This document shows positions 1-13,400 of a stretch of 64,000 bases of DNA, in pieces. The stretch comes from Trogon surrucura (taxonomy: Eukaryota; Chordata; Aves; Trogoniformes; Trogonidae), in NCBI GenBank assembly GCA_020746105.1, contig CM036622.1:41083477-41147476 (forward strand), read 5' to 3'. Position 1 is the first letter of the stretch; the number at the start of each line of letters is the position of its first letter. A program made the translations under genes and the position numbers. Under the pieces are notes generated by a model. The model searched no databases and was not told the origin of the DNA. It saw only the letters and a program-made list of their open reading frames with translations.

Positions 1-1269
1 ATCTCTGATGATTCGGAAAATATTTAAAATTGAACTAGAGAGGAGAAAATGGCTAGCTGCCTCATGTATGGGCATGGAGTGATTTCTGCTGTAACTACAT
101 TTTCAGTCAAACTGTTTTCATTGGCTTTGTGGACTTCTATTTTTTTACTTTTATTCACTACAGATTCAGTTTTATTTGAAGGAATGCTGACAATATTTTT
201 CTTTCCTTTTAAAACTTTATTCTTAAGGCCATAGTCCAAATAAGGGAATGATACCTCAAAACATTACTAAACACTGGTAAAATTTTGAAATGTGCCAAAG
301 TCCTACTGACTTCTTAGTTCCTCAATTTCTTTGATACATTCAAAAATTTCACCATGTAGATATAACTTCAAGCATGCAATTAATCCACTTTAAATTATGC
401 ATATTGTTATTTTTGTTGGCTCTAATATAGAGCTTCTGTGCTGTCCAGTGCCTTTGTGCCTAGGTTTCGTTAAGGGCTCTTCCTAACAAACACCTGCACT
501 TTGATTTCATCCATTTTGGGATGAGTGAGTTTATTAGTATAATTGTCAGGTGACCGTAGATACTTTGTAGGTGCTTTTGTCCTTACTTGTATAGAGGAAG
601 GGAACATCTATGTCTTTCCTTAGCTGCTGCTGATCATTGCAGTGTTGGTCAGCAGTGAACCCTGTGCCACCAGGCAAAACCACAAAATTGAAATTCTCTG
701 CAAAGTGCATTAAGGAAGAACTGCAACCTGTGCAGGATTTAAAATTCAGTTTCTAACACCACTTCCCTTTTTTGGCTATTGCATGTATGTATGTAGTTAA
801 CATACTACATAATGTGGTACTCTACCACGCTTGATTGTACATTTAGTAGTATGTTCTTCAATTTTGTGCATTTGGACTTCTTAGCGTAAACGAAAGTTAA
901 GCATGGTCCTGAATAAGTATGATCTGTTGAACTGGAAGACCTGTTTTCATCAAACCTATTTGCATTCTGCAGTTTTAAGTCCTACAGAAAGGAAACTTTG
1001 CATTCTGTTGTGCTATGTATGTTTAAAACTGTATTTAATAGTTGTCTTTGGACTTGATTCAGAGTTCACTGAAGTCTAATGGGTTTTACTTCAGGTCCTT
1101 TGTGCATGTTTCTTGATTGCTGGTGCCTCCATTACTGAAATATTTCCATTTCCGTGGTATCAAAAGCAAGTTTTATGTTGAATACAGCTATATTAAATCA
1201 GACTGATGTCCTTTCATTGATTTGGTGAATGAATGATGAATTGATGCTATTGTTCTTTTTGTTTTAAAG
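1..1269 (+). other. ARMC3 intron (left edge of window)
   Basis: AT-rich non-coding sequence upstream of the first visible exon. The exon expected before it was searched for by eye and not found, so it lies outside the window. No clear repeat was recognised. The open frames near 24-239 look like chance in K/N/S-rich AT sequence. Confidence 0.6.
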
Positions 1270-1422
1270 CTGAAACCAGAAAAATCTTAACTGAGGAAGA
1301 GGTTGAGAAGTGTCTCATAAACCTTTTGGAAATTGATAACGATGGAGTTAAAGTTGCTGCTTCCCAAGCAATTTCTGCCATGTGTGAGAATTTAGCTAGC
1401 AAACGTGCCTTTGGACTCCAGG
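1270..1422 (+). CDS. ARMC3: ARMC3 exon, first in window (armadillo repeat)
   Basis: The acceptor is TTTGTTTTAAAG and the donor G|GTAAGT. The exon enters with one base supplied by an upstream exon, so the gene continues beyond base 1. It encodes residues 1-51, including EVEKCLINLL and VAASQAISAMCEN. These strongly resemble the mammalian ARMC3 segment EVEKCLVALL / IAASQAISAMCEN. Confidence 0.93.
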
Positions 1423-4400
1423 GTAAGTAGGGTGGGAAGGCATGAACTGAGAATCTGTGCTTTTCCAAAGAAGCACATTACAATTTTGCAGACTGCCATG
1501 GTTTGTTTAAAGGTTCATGTGTACAATTATTTCTTTCAAAGGAATTCCCCAGCTAGTACAGTTGCTAAGCAGTGACAATGAAGAGGTAAAAGAAGCTGCG
1601 GTGACAGCATTAGCTAATTTGACAGCAGCCAGTCCTAGTAATGCAAGGTGAGTCTGCAATAATTTAATTATTTTTTTGAAACACTACTCTGAGTATAGGT
1701 GATAAGATTTTGATTTTCAAAGAATGCCTTATCTTACCTGTATCCTACAAGGCAGGTCTGTTTGAATTTGACTGTAAGGCACTTTTAGGTGCTCAAGTCA
1801 TCTGGAATAGGTTGGTTCTCAACAATGTTACAAGAGTTACACTAACTCAGCATATGAATGTTTGCTTTATCAAGGAAAGGTATGAAGCAGATGTAAAGAA
1901 AGCAGAGATATAAATCATATTTTGAAGAGAACATGTGAGGAAAACATGCCTTGTAATGTAAGACATTTGGTGTGAGATGTTTTTTGAAAATTCAAAATTA
2001 GTAGGTATCCTTTAAAATTTGATGGTTCGTGCAACTTTTTGGACTGATTTAAATCCAGTTTTTGAGGGAGATAGCACTCAGATACTCTGAATATTGGCGT
2101 CGTCTTTTTTTTCACTTGTTTCCCAAGTCATAGCGAATGCCCATAGTGCACTCTCTAAAAGAAGTGTAACTTCAGTATCCAAAGTAACTAGCAAAGGATA
2201 GTTAGCTGACTAGAAGTTCCAAAATAATTGTATCAACTGAATTCTACTGTCAGTTGCAGAGTTCTGTTATCCCAACTCTGTTAAAAGTTCTGTTCAAGGA
2301 GGGGAAACAGAGCAGTCTGACGTATATGAGCAATCACATGTAACTAACAAACCGTAAAATAAACTTCCTTAAAAGTTTCCTGGAATATACTTAAGGAAGT
2401 TGTAATCCATTCACAGGCATTCTTTGAAGTGAAAAAGTAAAATAACTCACCAAATAAATTATTTGTTTCAATTTATTGATTCAACTCTAATAGTCACCAG
2501 TATTCCCTTAATGTTACCAGATGGAGCCATAATTTGACACAAGAGAATAATACTCTGTTCTCAGGTTCACGTGGATTTTTCTGGTCTGATACTCTGCTCT
2601 CCTCATGTGTGTGACTCTTCAGTTGGTGTCAGTGGGAGTCACGCACACACAAAAACAGCACAGTGCTGGAGTCTAGGGGTCAAACTCTCAGCTCTGCTAC
2701 AGCTGTTTTTCATAGCACAGCCCTTTGAGGTTTCACATTGTGAAAAGAATCTCTGGAGAGTTTTGGGTTGGTATAGCAGCTTATGCCAACTCATTCAGTT
2801 TCTTTTGCCAAGGAGATAGTCAGGACATTGTTTAGCTCAACTGCTAGAACAATTCTCTGAGACCTCAGGCAGGGAAATAGCTGTCTCTGTTCCTCTGCAT
2901 TATAATGCAGTCCTTATTTGTTTCTTGCTGAGCAGAGTCAGGAAATTGTAAAGGTGGTTTACATATATTTTTCTCTCTTTGCAATCCAGCTCCAAGTACA
3001 ATATGGAAGCGCCAGATAATCTAATCACAGGTCTTCTGTGAAAATCAGGAAGCAATAATTTACATTAAATATGTATATTGGATGAATGCCATGTGACTAT
3101 ATAATTACTTCGGAGCTTCATTTCTAAATCAAAACCATTAATAAGTCATAGAAGGGTCCAAGTGTGACTAGGATGTGACTGGGAACTATAAATGAATATA
3201 TAGAGTCAAACTCTCAGCTGATACAAATTGGTGTAGTTCCAGCTCAGTGACAGAGTATCTGGCCCGTATTTATTTTACATTCACGTAACAGGAAAAAAAA
3301 ATAGTTTGGAGAAAATGCATTCCAGATTGAGTTACCGTAATCGTATTTCATTTTGGAATATTTTGTGCATGTGTTTTGTAAACCACCGAAAATAAATGTG
3401 TGTGTATAATAAAGACGCTGATACACTTTTATAGTGATGTGACTTTGCTGTGTAATTATGTTGACAATATTCCGGTCCCAAATGAGACTAATGAGACTAG
3501 TGCCCTTTTATTGGTTATATATTAGATTCTTGTTACAAATCCTCCCAGAATATTTAATCATAAAGCTAGTAGTAGCAGGTAGACCTTGTGGGGTGAGAAC
3601 AAAATGGCTACAGTAAAGGGGAAGACTATTTACTCTAAATGTTTTTGCTTTTTACCAGCCAACCTAAAATTCAATCTTGTTGAACACATATGCATGTGTT
3701 CTGCCATATTTAATTTCCTGAGCGTTTTTGCATTTATTATATTGATTGAAGGATGTGTACCCTGCCCTTTCGTTTTGTACGGTATGTGTTACAGAATGCA
3801 AACAGAGCACCAGACACTGCTGGTTTTGCTGGGGATTTGTTCTTGTTAGGAATATTTGGTCAAGAAGTACTGTCTTCTGTTCAAATAATACGGAAAAAAA
3901 TATAAGTTGAAACAAATCATGTAATTAGGGCTCCCACGATAGCTGGCTCCTAAGGATAAAGTCTTCCATTGATTAATACCACAAGAACAGCATAGGCAAT
4001 GGGCAATACTACCCCCCACTAATGTATATTAACCTTGACCTTTAGGTGCTTCCCCACAGCAATGAAAGGCGAGTTCTATACCCCTACCCAATCAATCCTT
4101 TGTTTCTCAACTGAGACAGCTAATAAAGGTGTCAAATATGGTGGAGGTTTTGTAATTAGAACACCTGTTCACGCTGAACGGGACAGAGACCAGCTTGTCA
4201 TTTCACACAGGTCCCCAAGTGGCCACGATTTGGAAAAAATAAATCAAGTAATGACTCTGTCCTCCACAGTATTTTAACCAAAGATCTAGGGCAGAAGAGA
4301 ACATGAGTCCCATAGAAATGGTTTGAGCTTTCAGATTTAGTGGAAAATATGGATTTTCAATATGATCTCTACCAGAACACATAAAAATTACTATAAGTAA

Positions 4401-7400
4401 CTTATAAAATATTTCAGCATTCAGTTTTTTGCTGCAAAGCTGATGTTATGTCATGCTTCAGTAGCACATGGAAAGAAGTATGGTGGTCAGATGCCTCATT
4501 AGTTTACAGACTGGCAACCCCAGATGATGCTTTTTATCAGAATTTTATCATAAAGTAATGACAGAATTTTAATGCTGCTGTGTATTAATGATAAATTATT
4601 TGTAAATATGTTAACAGGTAGATTAAATAAAAATAAAATTGCAAAGTGTACTGCAGTTTAAAATCCTGTGTACTTATTCTAACATACAAGAAATGAGTTT
4701 GCTGTGTCACTGTGTGTTTAGCTGTGAGGCCATCCTTGATATATGTGTCAGAATTTGTTTCTGTGTCTGCTTCTGGAAAGAAGAGAATTCTCTTCAGCTG
4801 GGTGTTTGCATCCACTTCACATTTTTAATCCGGAATACTAACTTGCTTTATGAAAAACTATCTAGTTATTTGGACAGCAGAATGCCATTTTAAAGAAGCT
4901 ATGAAATCCGTCTGGTTTTGATATGTCCAAGCATCAGGAAATGTAGGCACAGTCCCTTCAATAATGTACATTATACACAAATTGAAAAATTACACACAAA
5001 CAAAGAAACAGCAGTGCCATCTATGGGTCAGAAAAATAAATTAGTCTGTTTTATACAACAAACTACAGAACAAACGTTTTACTTCAGCCTCTGCGTATTT
5101 TTCCCATTTAAAGGATGAACAATTATTTTTGCTTTTCATCTATTTAGGATAATCATGTTAAATACAAATATGCTGTTGGTTAGAAGTAACACGTAGAAAT
5201 AAGATCTCCATTGTACCAGTTAGCAAGACATTAGTTTGACCAGCTCTTTTCTTCAGTATTGTTGTAGCACAAATGCCATTTCTAATAGCCGTCTTCATAA
5301 ATCTGGCAGTGTCTGAATTCTGGGCACCTAATGGAGTTACCACTAAAGAAAAACATATGCTCTGAAATTAGAGCTTTGTACTGGACATGAAAACTAATTA
5401 ACAGCCTCAATAATATTTGTCTTACATTGTTTATTTTAAGTGCAAAATTTATAGCATTCGGAGTTTGGTTTGGAGGAAGAAAGAAAGGGTTGGTTTTTGT
5501 CCAGCTGTACTAAGGGCTGCAGAAAATTGTGGTACTTGACAGAGAATATTTCTCCTGGGGTTTATAATTAGTGTCGTGTTACCTATTTCTAAATAGTGTA
5601 CCTGGATTCAAGATAGTAAAGTATCATCCCAAAATTTTCAAATTCAGCAAGCTTGATATTTAATTTTCTAATTCTTTAATTCTTCACAGAAATCAGTGGA
5701 CCTGTTTACATTAACAAAATTATGTCCATATAGACAAAAGGCATTATCACAGCATCTGGACTTATACTTTCTCAAATACATCAAGATTTCCAAGATTTGG
5801 GAGTAGGCTGGGGATAGAAATGTAGTTTGGGAACTCATTAGTTCTGGGCAGTGCCTGGTGAGGAGAAAGTGACTTCAGTGAGTGTTGCATCTATTACAAA
5901 CTGAAATTCATATACCGATCTAATGACCCAAAATACATGCTCAGTCTATTCCATGTGTATAATGTTCACCTGTTGTGAAAAGCTCTCACCTTCTTAAATG
6001 GAAATTTTCAGTATCCATAACCAATTTTTATTGGGTTTATGAGATGTATAGCTGTCAAGGAATAAATTTAAAGAATGTCCAGCTTTCCTACGCTGGAAAT
6101 TTTGTTATTATCATCAGGAAGTAATGATTATTACCACTAGGTAGTAATCTTCCCTATTAGAAAATGAGAAAATTAATCAAAGCTTTTCTCTTTCAGGACT
6201 GTAAATAGAACCTAATTCATATAAATGGATCAATATTGAAGCTTCAGTATTATGCAAGATAATATATTTGCATGAATATGTATGTTAATTTATGAGAACA
6301 GGAACAAAGATTTCTAGAACGTAAGAGCTACATTTAAGAACAAAACTTGGTAATAATCTGTTGTATAGGTTTTGTCCTTTTTATGGTTTAATAATTTTTC
6401 TTTAGAATGTAAGCTTGTGCTTCTGAAGGAGGGTATCAACAATAGAAGGGCACTAGCTGCATTATATAAAGGTAGGTGTTTTAATACTGACCCCTAGTGA
6501 CAGAATTATTTTTTTGAGCTACTGTGCTGAAAGGTGAAGGGATTTTGTTGGGTTTTGTGGTTTATGTTGTTATGTTTCATATTAGCACCCATTCTGCTGA
6601 GTGCTATACAAATACAAACAATTAACTCATGCCATGATCAGATTCCTGTTTTGACTTCCTTTTACCATATATCCGTAGCACGAAGAGTGCTTCTAAAGAA
6701 AGACAGCACGGTCGTTACCCAAGAGCTCACAAGCTTTTCCTTACAGGTTACGTGTTGACTTCCGTTGAAAACTGCTAAATGTTTTATGGTAAATTTCTGC
6801 CTTAGCACAAAAGCTGAGTCAAAGCTTATTGCTGGGATGCATTCAGAAATGAGTTCCCGCTATGACTGTAACATCACATCGCCCATTTGCAGCCCATGGA
6901 CAGTACCCTAAATTGTGCCCTGCTGGTTGGTGCAAAATGTTTCGCTCAGCCAGCTGTTGATTTTGTGCATTAGATTTGTGAAGGTGTGCCTATATGGAAA
7001 AGTCTCTCTACAGACTCAGACACTGTAACTGTATATTCTTCCCCATAGAGCAATTCTTACGCAAAAAAAAATGAAATAATCGTTACCTGTTTTCCTGTTT
7101 GTTTGTTTTTAAACTCGGTTGCCTATCAGTGGTAGTACTGAAGACAGAGGCTGATATAGAGCATTAACCTCTACCTAACACAAATCTCATGTCATAGCAT
7201 CCTAAAACGTGTATGAGCGTAACTATATCCAAAATAGTTGCAGACAGAATACATAACAGTTCTGAGCTGGGGTAACTGTAGAAGTATCTATTCAAGGATC
7301 CCACTTATAGATGTAGTAAAATCCTTTGGGCTGTTTCTACTCCTGTGCCTTCGTGGGTGTTGTCACCTGTAACTTCCTATGGTAGACTCCTGTGGGATCA

Positions 7401-10400
7401 GGTGAAACTTTTCTCTTCCTGGGTGGAGACTCCCAAGCCTGGGAGAGAAAAGTGTGTTTTATGTAGTGACACAAGTACAATGATTTCTCTTGACTGTGTG
7501 TCCATACAATGACGTTCAGTGGTATGCACTGAAATGAATTGTACCTTGTATGAATTCAGAGTTGCAAAGGCTATTTTACATTTGTATAAATTTCAGACAA
7601 ATGTATTGGTGCTGTTACATGCTCATTTTCCTTGTTAGCATATTTCTAAATCAAATGCCAATTATTTAAGTATATGTTTTAACTTATTTTAGTACAGTGT
7701 GAAGTTACAAATTTTAAGCATATATAAGGGAATTGTAGGTTTATGGCTGATCATGCAAAATTAATTTTGTCCTGCTATGAACTTAACCTGTGCACTGACT
7801 GTGACATGTTGTCTAATTGGACTGTCATACACACAAGTGGGTAAAAATAGGCTTTCACATGTAATTTTAAACCTTTTGACTTGCAATCTCAGTAATTTAA
7901 TCTTAACACAGTAGTATATGTGTACTTCCTTAGAGATTTAATTTTAAGAGAGAGAACTAAAAACGTAAGTTTCTCCACTCTGAATCATCGTAAGAGCTTG
8001 AGCTTTTAGCAAAGCAGAACAGATTGCTGCCGTTCGAGATAAGTTCACAGTTGTTCAGAAAGACTTATCCAGAAATGAAAGATGGGGTCAAATTTAACAG
8101 TCCGAGTGCTGTCTGTAGAGGACTGACTTGGCACAGCTTTTTGTCTTTCCTCATCTGGTGCTTCCAGAGGTGAGGAAGAACCGCTGTCTCCTCTGCCCCT
8201 GTGTTCAAATGAGTTGCTGTGAGGACCCTGCTTTGGCTTTTTCTTTCCTTCCCTTACACATCCATGGAGGCTGCTCTGGCAACTCCTGAATCTTCCCCGT
8301 TACTTTGCTTTTGTAACAATGTGGATTCCAGACTCTCAACATTTGTGCCGAGTTACTGATTTTTTGCATGCACTGTTTCTTGGATCAGAAAACAGAGAGA
8401 AGGGGATGGTGTCTTTTTTTCATGAGCTTATCCTGGCTGAAACTTCATGGACTCCTTAAAGGGCAGGATAAGGTTTTCTGTTGCTAAATTTCAAGCCTTC
8501 CTCATAATAGCGGAAGTATCAGAAATAGTAATTGGAAGGCTCAGATATCGTGGATAGATAGTTCATTAGCAATGCCCCTGTAGCATTTTAAATTAGGTAT
8601 ACTGCAGTTTTAGAACTGACATCTACGTAACTTTGTCAGATGAGTTCAATGACAGTCGCTGGAAGATCTGCGTATCGTTAAGTGGGGGTCAGGTATTACA
8701 GTCTCTGCTAACACAGACTCTTTAAGGTTTTATTGCTTCCAGACCATGAGTTTTATTGAGTTTGGGGTTTGTTGACATTTTTTTGCAAGATAGTTGTCAT
8801 TAAAAAATAGGAATTGAGTGTTCAGTTCCTAAAATTTGTTCCTAATAATTTGTTGATATCATCAATATTTTTATTGTAGCACAAAGGCACCCAATATTGT
8901 AGATCAGAGTCTCTGTTGCTAGATTCCCTTACTCAGAGTAAACGCTGACATTAATTTCCCTTGTATAGTGAAAAAAAATGGAAGCACTATTAGTCTTTAA
9001 ATAAAATAGAAAGGACTGTATAAAACAATCAATTGCTTTTGAAAATAATTAAATCACAAATTGAAAAAATTTGGTAAATGCAGAGGACATTGGATGTAAT
9101 TATTCTGATGGCATAACAAGGTAAATGAAGAATGCTAATATATTTAAGGGATAAAAAGGAAGATTTTGTTGAGGTTTTTCAAACTTCTAGTTAGGATATT
9201 CTTTCTCAGTCAGAAATTATGTAATAGAGCTGGATCAAAAATGCCTTGTGTGAAAAAGAAGTCATGCGATTTAACACAGATAGAGTTGATTTTAAAAAAT
9301 GTGTGTGTAATTAGATGCATAATTCTTATGCATAATTTACATGCAATTATGTATGAAAATGAGATATGCACGGGCATAAATGGCGAGCTAAGCACCTCAC
9401 ACACAATCACAGTAATTTTGCACAGAAATTAAACATGCAGTTGCAAATACATTTGGAAAATGAAGTCCACAAGGAGTCCAGTGGCCTTTGTGAGGAGGAA
9501 AAATTAGATTTTTTTTTTCTGCACAGAAATTGTGTTAAATCCTTAGACAGAAGGGGGGAAGTAAACAGCATAAAAGTGAATAAAAATATGGTTTAATATA
9601 AACCAACTTGTGTTCAGTTATGATAGAAGAGTCAAAACCAGACATACTTAACCATTTTTATGAGATGTCAAAGTCACTGGTGTAAATTAAGCACAATCTG
9701 GCATAAACAGGGCTGTGAAGCTGCAGCACTGCCCTCCTCTTCTGCCTCCGCTCCCTGGGAGGCTGCTTAGGCTGGCGGCTCGGGGAACAGGCTCGGTGGT
9801 TTCTGTCAGCTCTGCCTTTGGACACTGATTGCTTTCTCCATTACGCTCGGCCGGCTCTTCGGGAGGAAAAGCTGGCCGGAGCCTTGCCCGCGCACTGTGT
9901 CAGTGAGTCTGTTCTCTCTCTCTTGCCGTGGCTCCGTTGGGGATCAGAGCTATTGTGCTTGACGTGATGCCAGCAAAGAGGTGGTTCTTGCCCCAGAGAA
10001 CTTACGGTCCTAAAAGCAGAATTAAGAAACCCCACAGAGTTTTGGTCCAGTCTTTACTGATGATTGTTTTCACAACACTCTACCAATGTCTGGGCTTTCC
10101 TATTGCACCCCAGACAAGTGAAACAACAAAATACTCAGTTCGGCGAAATTCATACACGTCTCCAAAGTAACTGTTGAAAAAAAAGGTTGTACTGTGAAAC
10201 TTTTGGTAATGATTTTATTATCAACTTCTCATTTATTTCTGGCATAAAAGCAGTAAAGAAAATATTTGTTTTTCTCAAATGCTCAGCATTTATTCTTTGA
10301 GGCTTGAGTGATCTTTTAGAGAATTTTCAGGAAAATCTCTTAATAACTTGTTACAATGTATATAAATGAAACATTTATTATCTGACCTTTTAATGTTTGC

Positions 10401-13400
10401 TTTCCCAAAGACACTTAAGAAAAATATTTTAGTTATTCTTGAAAGCAGTAGTTTGAATTCAATTGTAATCAGAATTTTGCTATTTCACTACAGGGCATGG
10501 TTAAGGTCCTTAGGGTATCTGAACCATGTATATCCTGGTTAAGGTAAATACAGAACTGTGTTAGGTTGGGTACTCTAGTGATCATAACCATACACGTATA
10601 AATCATAACATTTAAATTATTTTACCTTTAATTTGAGCTCAGTCATTTCCACACCTATCTTGTCTGTTTTTTCTTGTTTGTAATTCAGATAATCAGCATC
10701 CACTTTTCAAAACACTAATCTCTTCCCTTCATGATTAGGGAAGTTGTTGTATTTTGAATCTTTACACAACATAGAGACCAAAAGTTGTAGATTTGTATAA
10801 TTTACTCCTCTTCCACAAGAAATATACCAAAAGTGTGGTTTTTTCAGCTAAACCAAGGCTCCCTTCTTTATTGAGGCTCTAGCCCTGTAGCAGGAGTGCT
10901 GAAGTGCACCGTGTGAGCAGGACGTGTCTGAAGCGCAGTGTGTTCGGGAGGCAAGGAGACAGGCCGGTGCTGATCTACATTAGGCAAGGAGACGGCTAGT
11001 GAAAGCTTCTTCCTCTGACTTTTGTTTCCTTGTAGTGAAAAAAATACACAGTGTGTATCTCTGCCAAAGTCAGGAGACAATGAGGACCTCCATTCTTAAA
11101 TCTTAATGGTGCAGTATTTCAGCACCTCAAAAACTTAATTGTATTTGTCCTTTCAGCTCCTTTCTGAGGTCAGGCACTGCTGTTCCTTTAGCAGCTGAGG
11201 GGCCATGGTCGGGGATGGCAGCACTATTTCTGTGTTCTCTGGAGGGCTATGGGGTAGGAGGTTGCCCTTTCTTCCTTCTTCCCTCATAACCTCTTCCGTA
11301 TGTATTGCTGTTACCAGGACACAGTGTTGCCTTCAAATGTCCATGGCCTCTTAAAATCTTATTCTCAAAGGTACTGGTTACCTTCAACTCTCATTACCTG
11401 CTGGTGTCATTTCTAACATGAATTCTTTTTGCCTTGTGATCCATTGTGCTACTTGATGAAACTATACTCATGAAACGGTGATTCAAAATGAATCTGTGCA
11501 GAAGTAGAACACAGGATTGAAATAAATATGTATGATCTTCTAAATCAGTGGTTCTCAACCTTTTTGAAGTTGAGTGGCACTTGAGAAAATTGGCTGTGCT
11601 CTGTACCTCGCTGAGGTCAGCTCTGAACACACAAGGAGCTGTCACCTTGCTCTTTTGTTAAGTATTTGTGCACTTGCTGGCTTTATGGAAATCATAGTAA
11701 ATCTGCTTATAATGTGATTGGCAACGTCATTCAGTTCCGTGTATCATCCTGGAATGGGTCTGTTAAGGACTATATGTTTAATTAGGATTTCCTATACTTA
11801 AGTCTTATACTTACTGCAGAAGTATTGGGTATACTAGACCTGAGAGGTGCAGTGATGCATTTGATAAATAGTGGATCTGTCCTGGAATTTCTGTGTATCC
11901 ATTTTTCAGGAAAAACTGTTTGATTTTGTTGGCTTGTCATGTTGTGGGTTTTTTTCTGGATGAGGTATGTGTGCATATATTAAGTAATGCTATAAATCTA
12001 ATAGCGTACGGACATGCCTTAACTGTGTGTGGTTGTGTGCATACATGGTGAGTCTCTCCCACACTTTTCCAGCAGGTACATTGTGTCATTGTTGCACGTG
12101 CTCTGAATGTGATGTTTTCCAGTAAATCTGTGAAGCATGTGGTGTGTAGCTGATCCTTACATGTGCAATCAACATGTCCAGGATTTCTTCATATAGAGCA
12201 GCCTGGATAGAGCTACAGCACTCCTGAAACTGGGTAGAATTTTCATGGGGAAGCGAAGACAATATTAACCAAAGAGCCTAGAAATGCAGTGGGCTTACCT
12301 AAGTCAAAAACAAAACAAAAACCAAGCAAAAACCCAAACAAAACATTTTCTACTGCTCTTTATCTGGTCAGGAAGGGAGGACACCCAGAAAGGGGGAAAT
12401 CTAGATAATTGAAGACAATCTGAGGAGTGCAGTGCAGGACATCTGAAAGCATGGAATTTGCTTCTGAACAGAGTCTGAGGTGCTTGCATTAAAATTACTG
12501 GTGATCCAAGGAGGATTAATTAGCCAACACCAAACTGGCCCTATACTTTTATGCTACAGCCAAGGTAATAAACCTACTCACGCTCAGTCCCTGGATTGCT
12601 GCCTTTTTGCTGGTTTTCCAAACTGGGAACTACCACCTGGCTGCCCACCTTCCTTACACCCATGCCCCAGCAGTACCTGTGAGCTGCGATTGCCTCGTAG
12701 CTCAGGCAGAGATCAGTCTGGCAAACCCAGTTACCCTCTGCTGGTTCAGCCTGGGTATGCTCTAGAGTATCTGCATCCCCCTCCTGGAGAATCTGGTTTG
12801 GAGATACTTGCACCAAGGTGAGTTCACAGTAAGATCTACATCACGTTGTCCATGGAATGGCATTATATAGCACAGCATGTATTCTGCTTTCTATCCTATT
12901 TATGTAAAAACATGACTATTGGCATTCCTGAGCTTTTTTGTTTTCATCAATGCCTCAACAGTCTTGTGATAGCGTAACTCACTCTTCTATATGCAATACT
13001 TGTAAGCTTGTGTTTATTTTGTAATTCTGAAAGTTACAAAAAAACTTAGTTGGATTTTGGTAAGACATTGTTACAGTAAAAGTATGATTTTCATGTCCAG
13101 ATTTCTCTTATTAATGTGTTGACAGAAATTTAACAAAACTTATAAAAATCTACACTGTACTGTTGTTGAAGTGCTTAAATATGCTTCTGTAGGAGTGGGA
13201 GAGTTTGTTATGTTTTTGGTGTAGACAAAATGTACTAAAAGATGGTATAAAAAGCAGTTGCAAGGAAAATTCAGATTGTCATCTGGGCATTCCATTGCTA
13301 ATAATATTGCCAACTTCTGTTTAACAAACAGATGAGCCCAATGTAAAATTACTGAGAGGACATAGTAAATTGGATGTATGCCTCAAATGATCTGATAGAA

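Noticed and set aside
24-239. 71-codon minus-strand frame rich in Lys, Asn and Ser
   Set aside because: The composition is typical of chance frames in AT-rich DNA. No domain, and a competing frame lies on the other strand.
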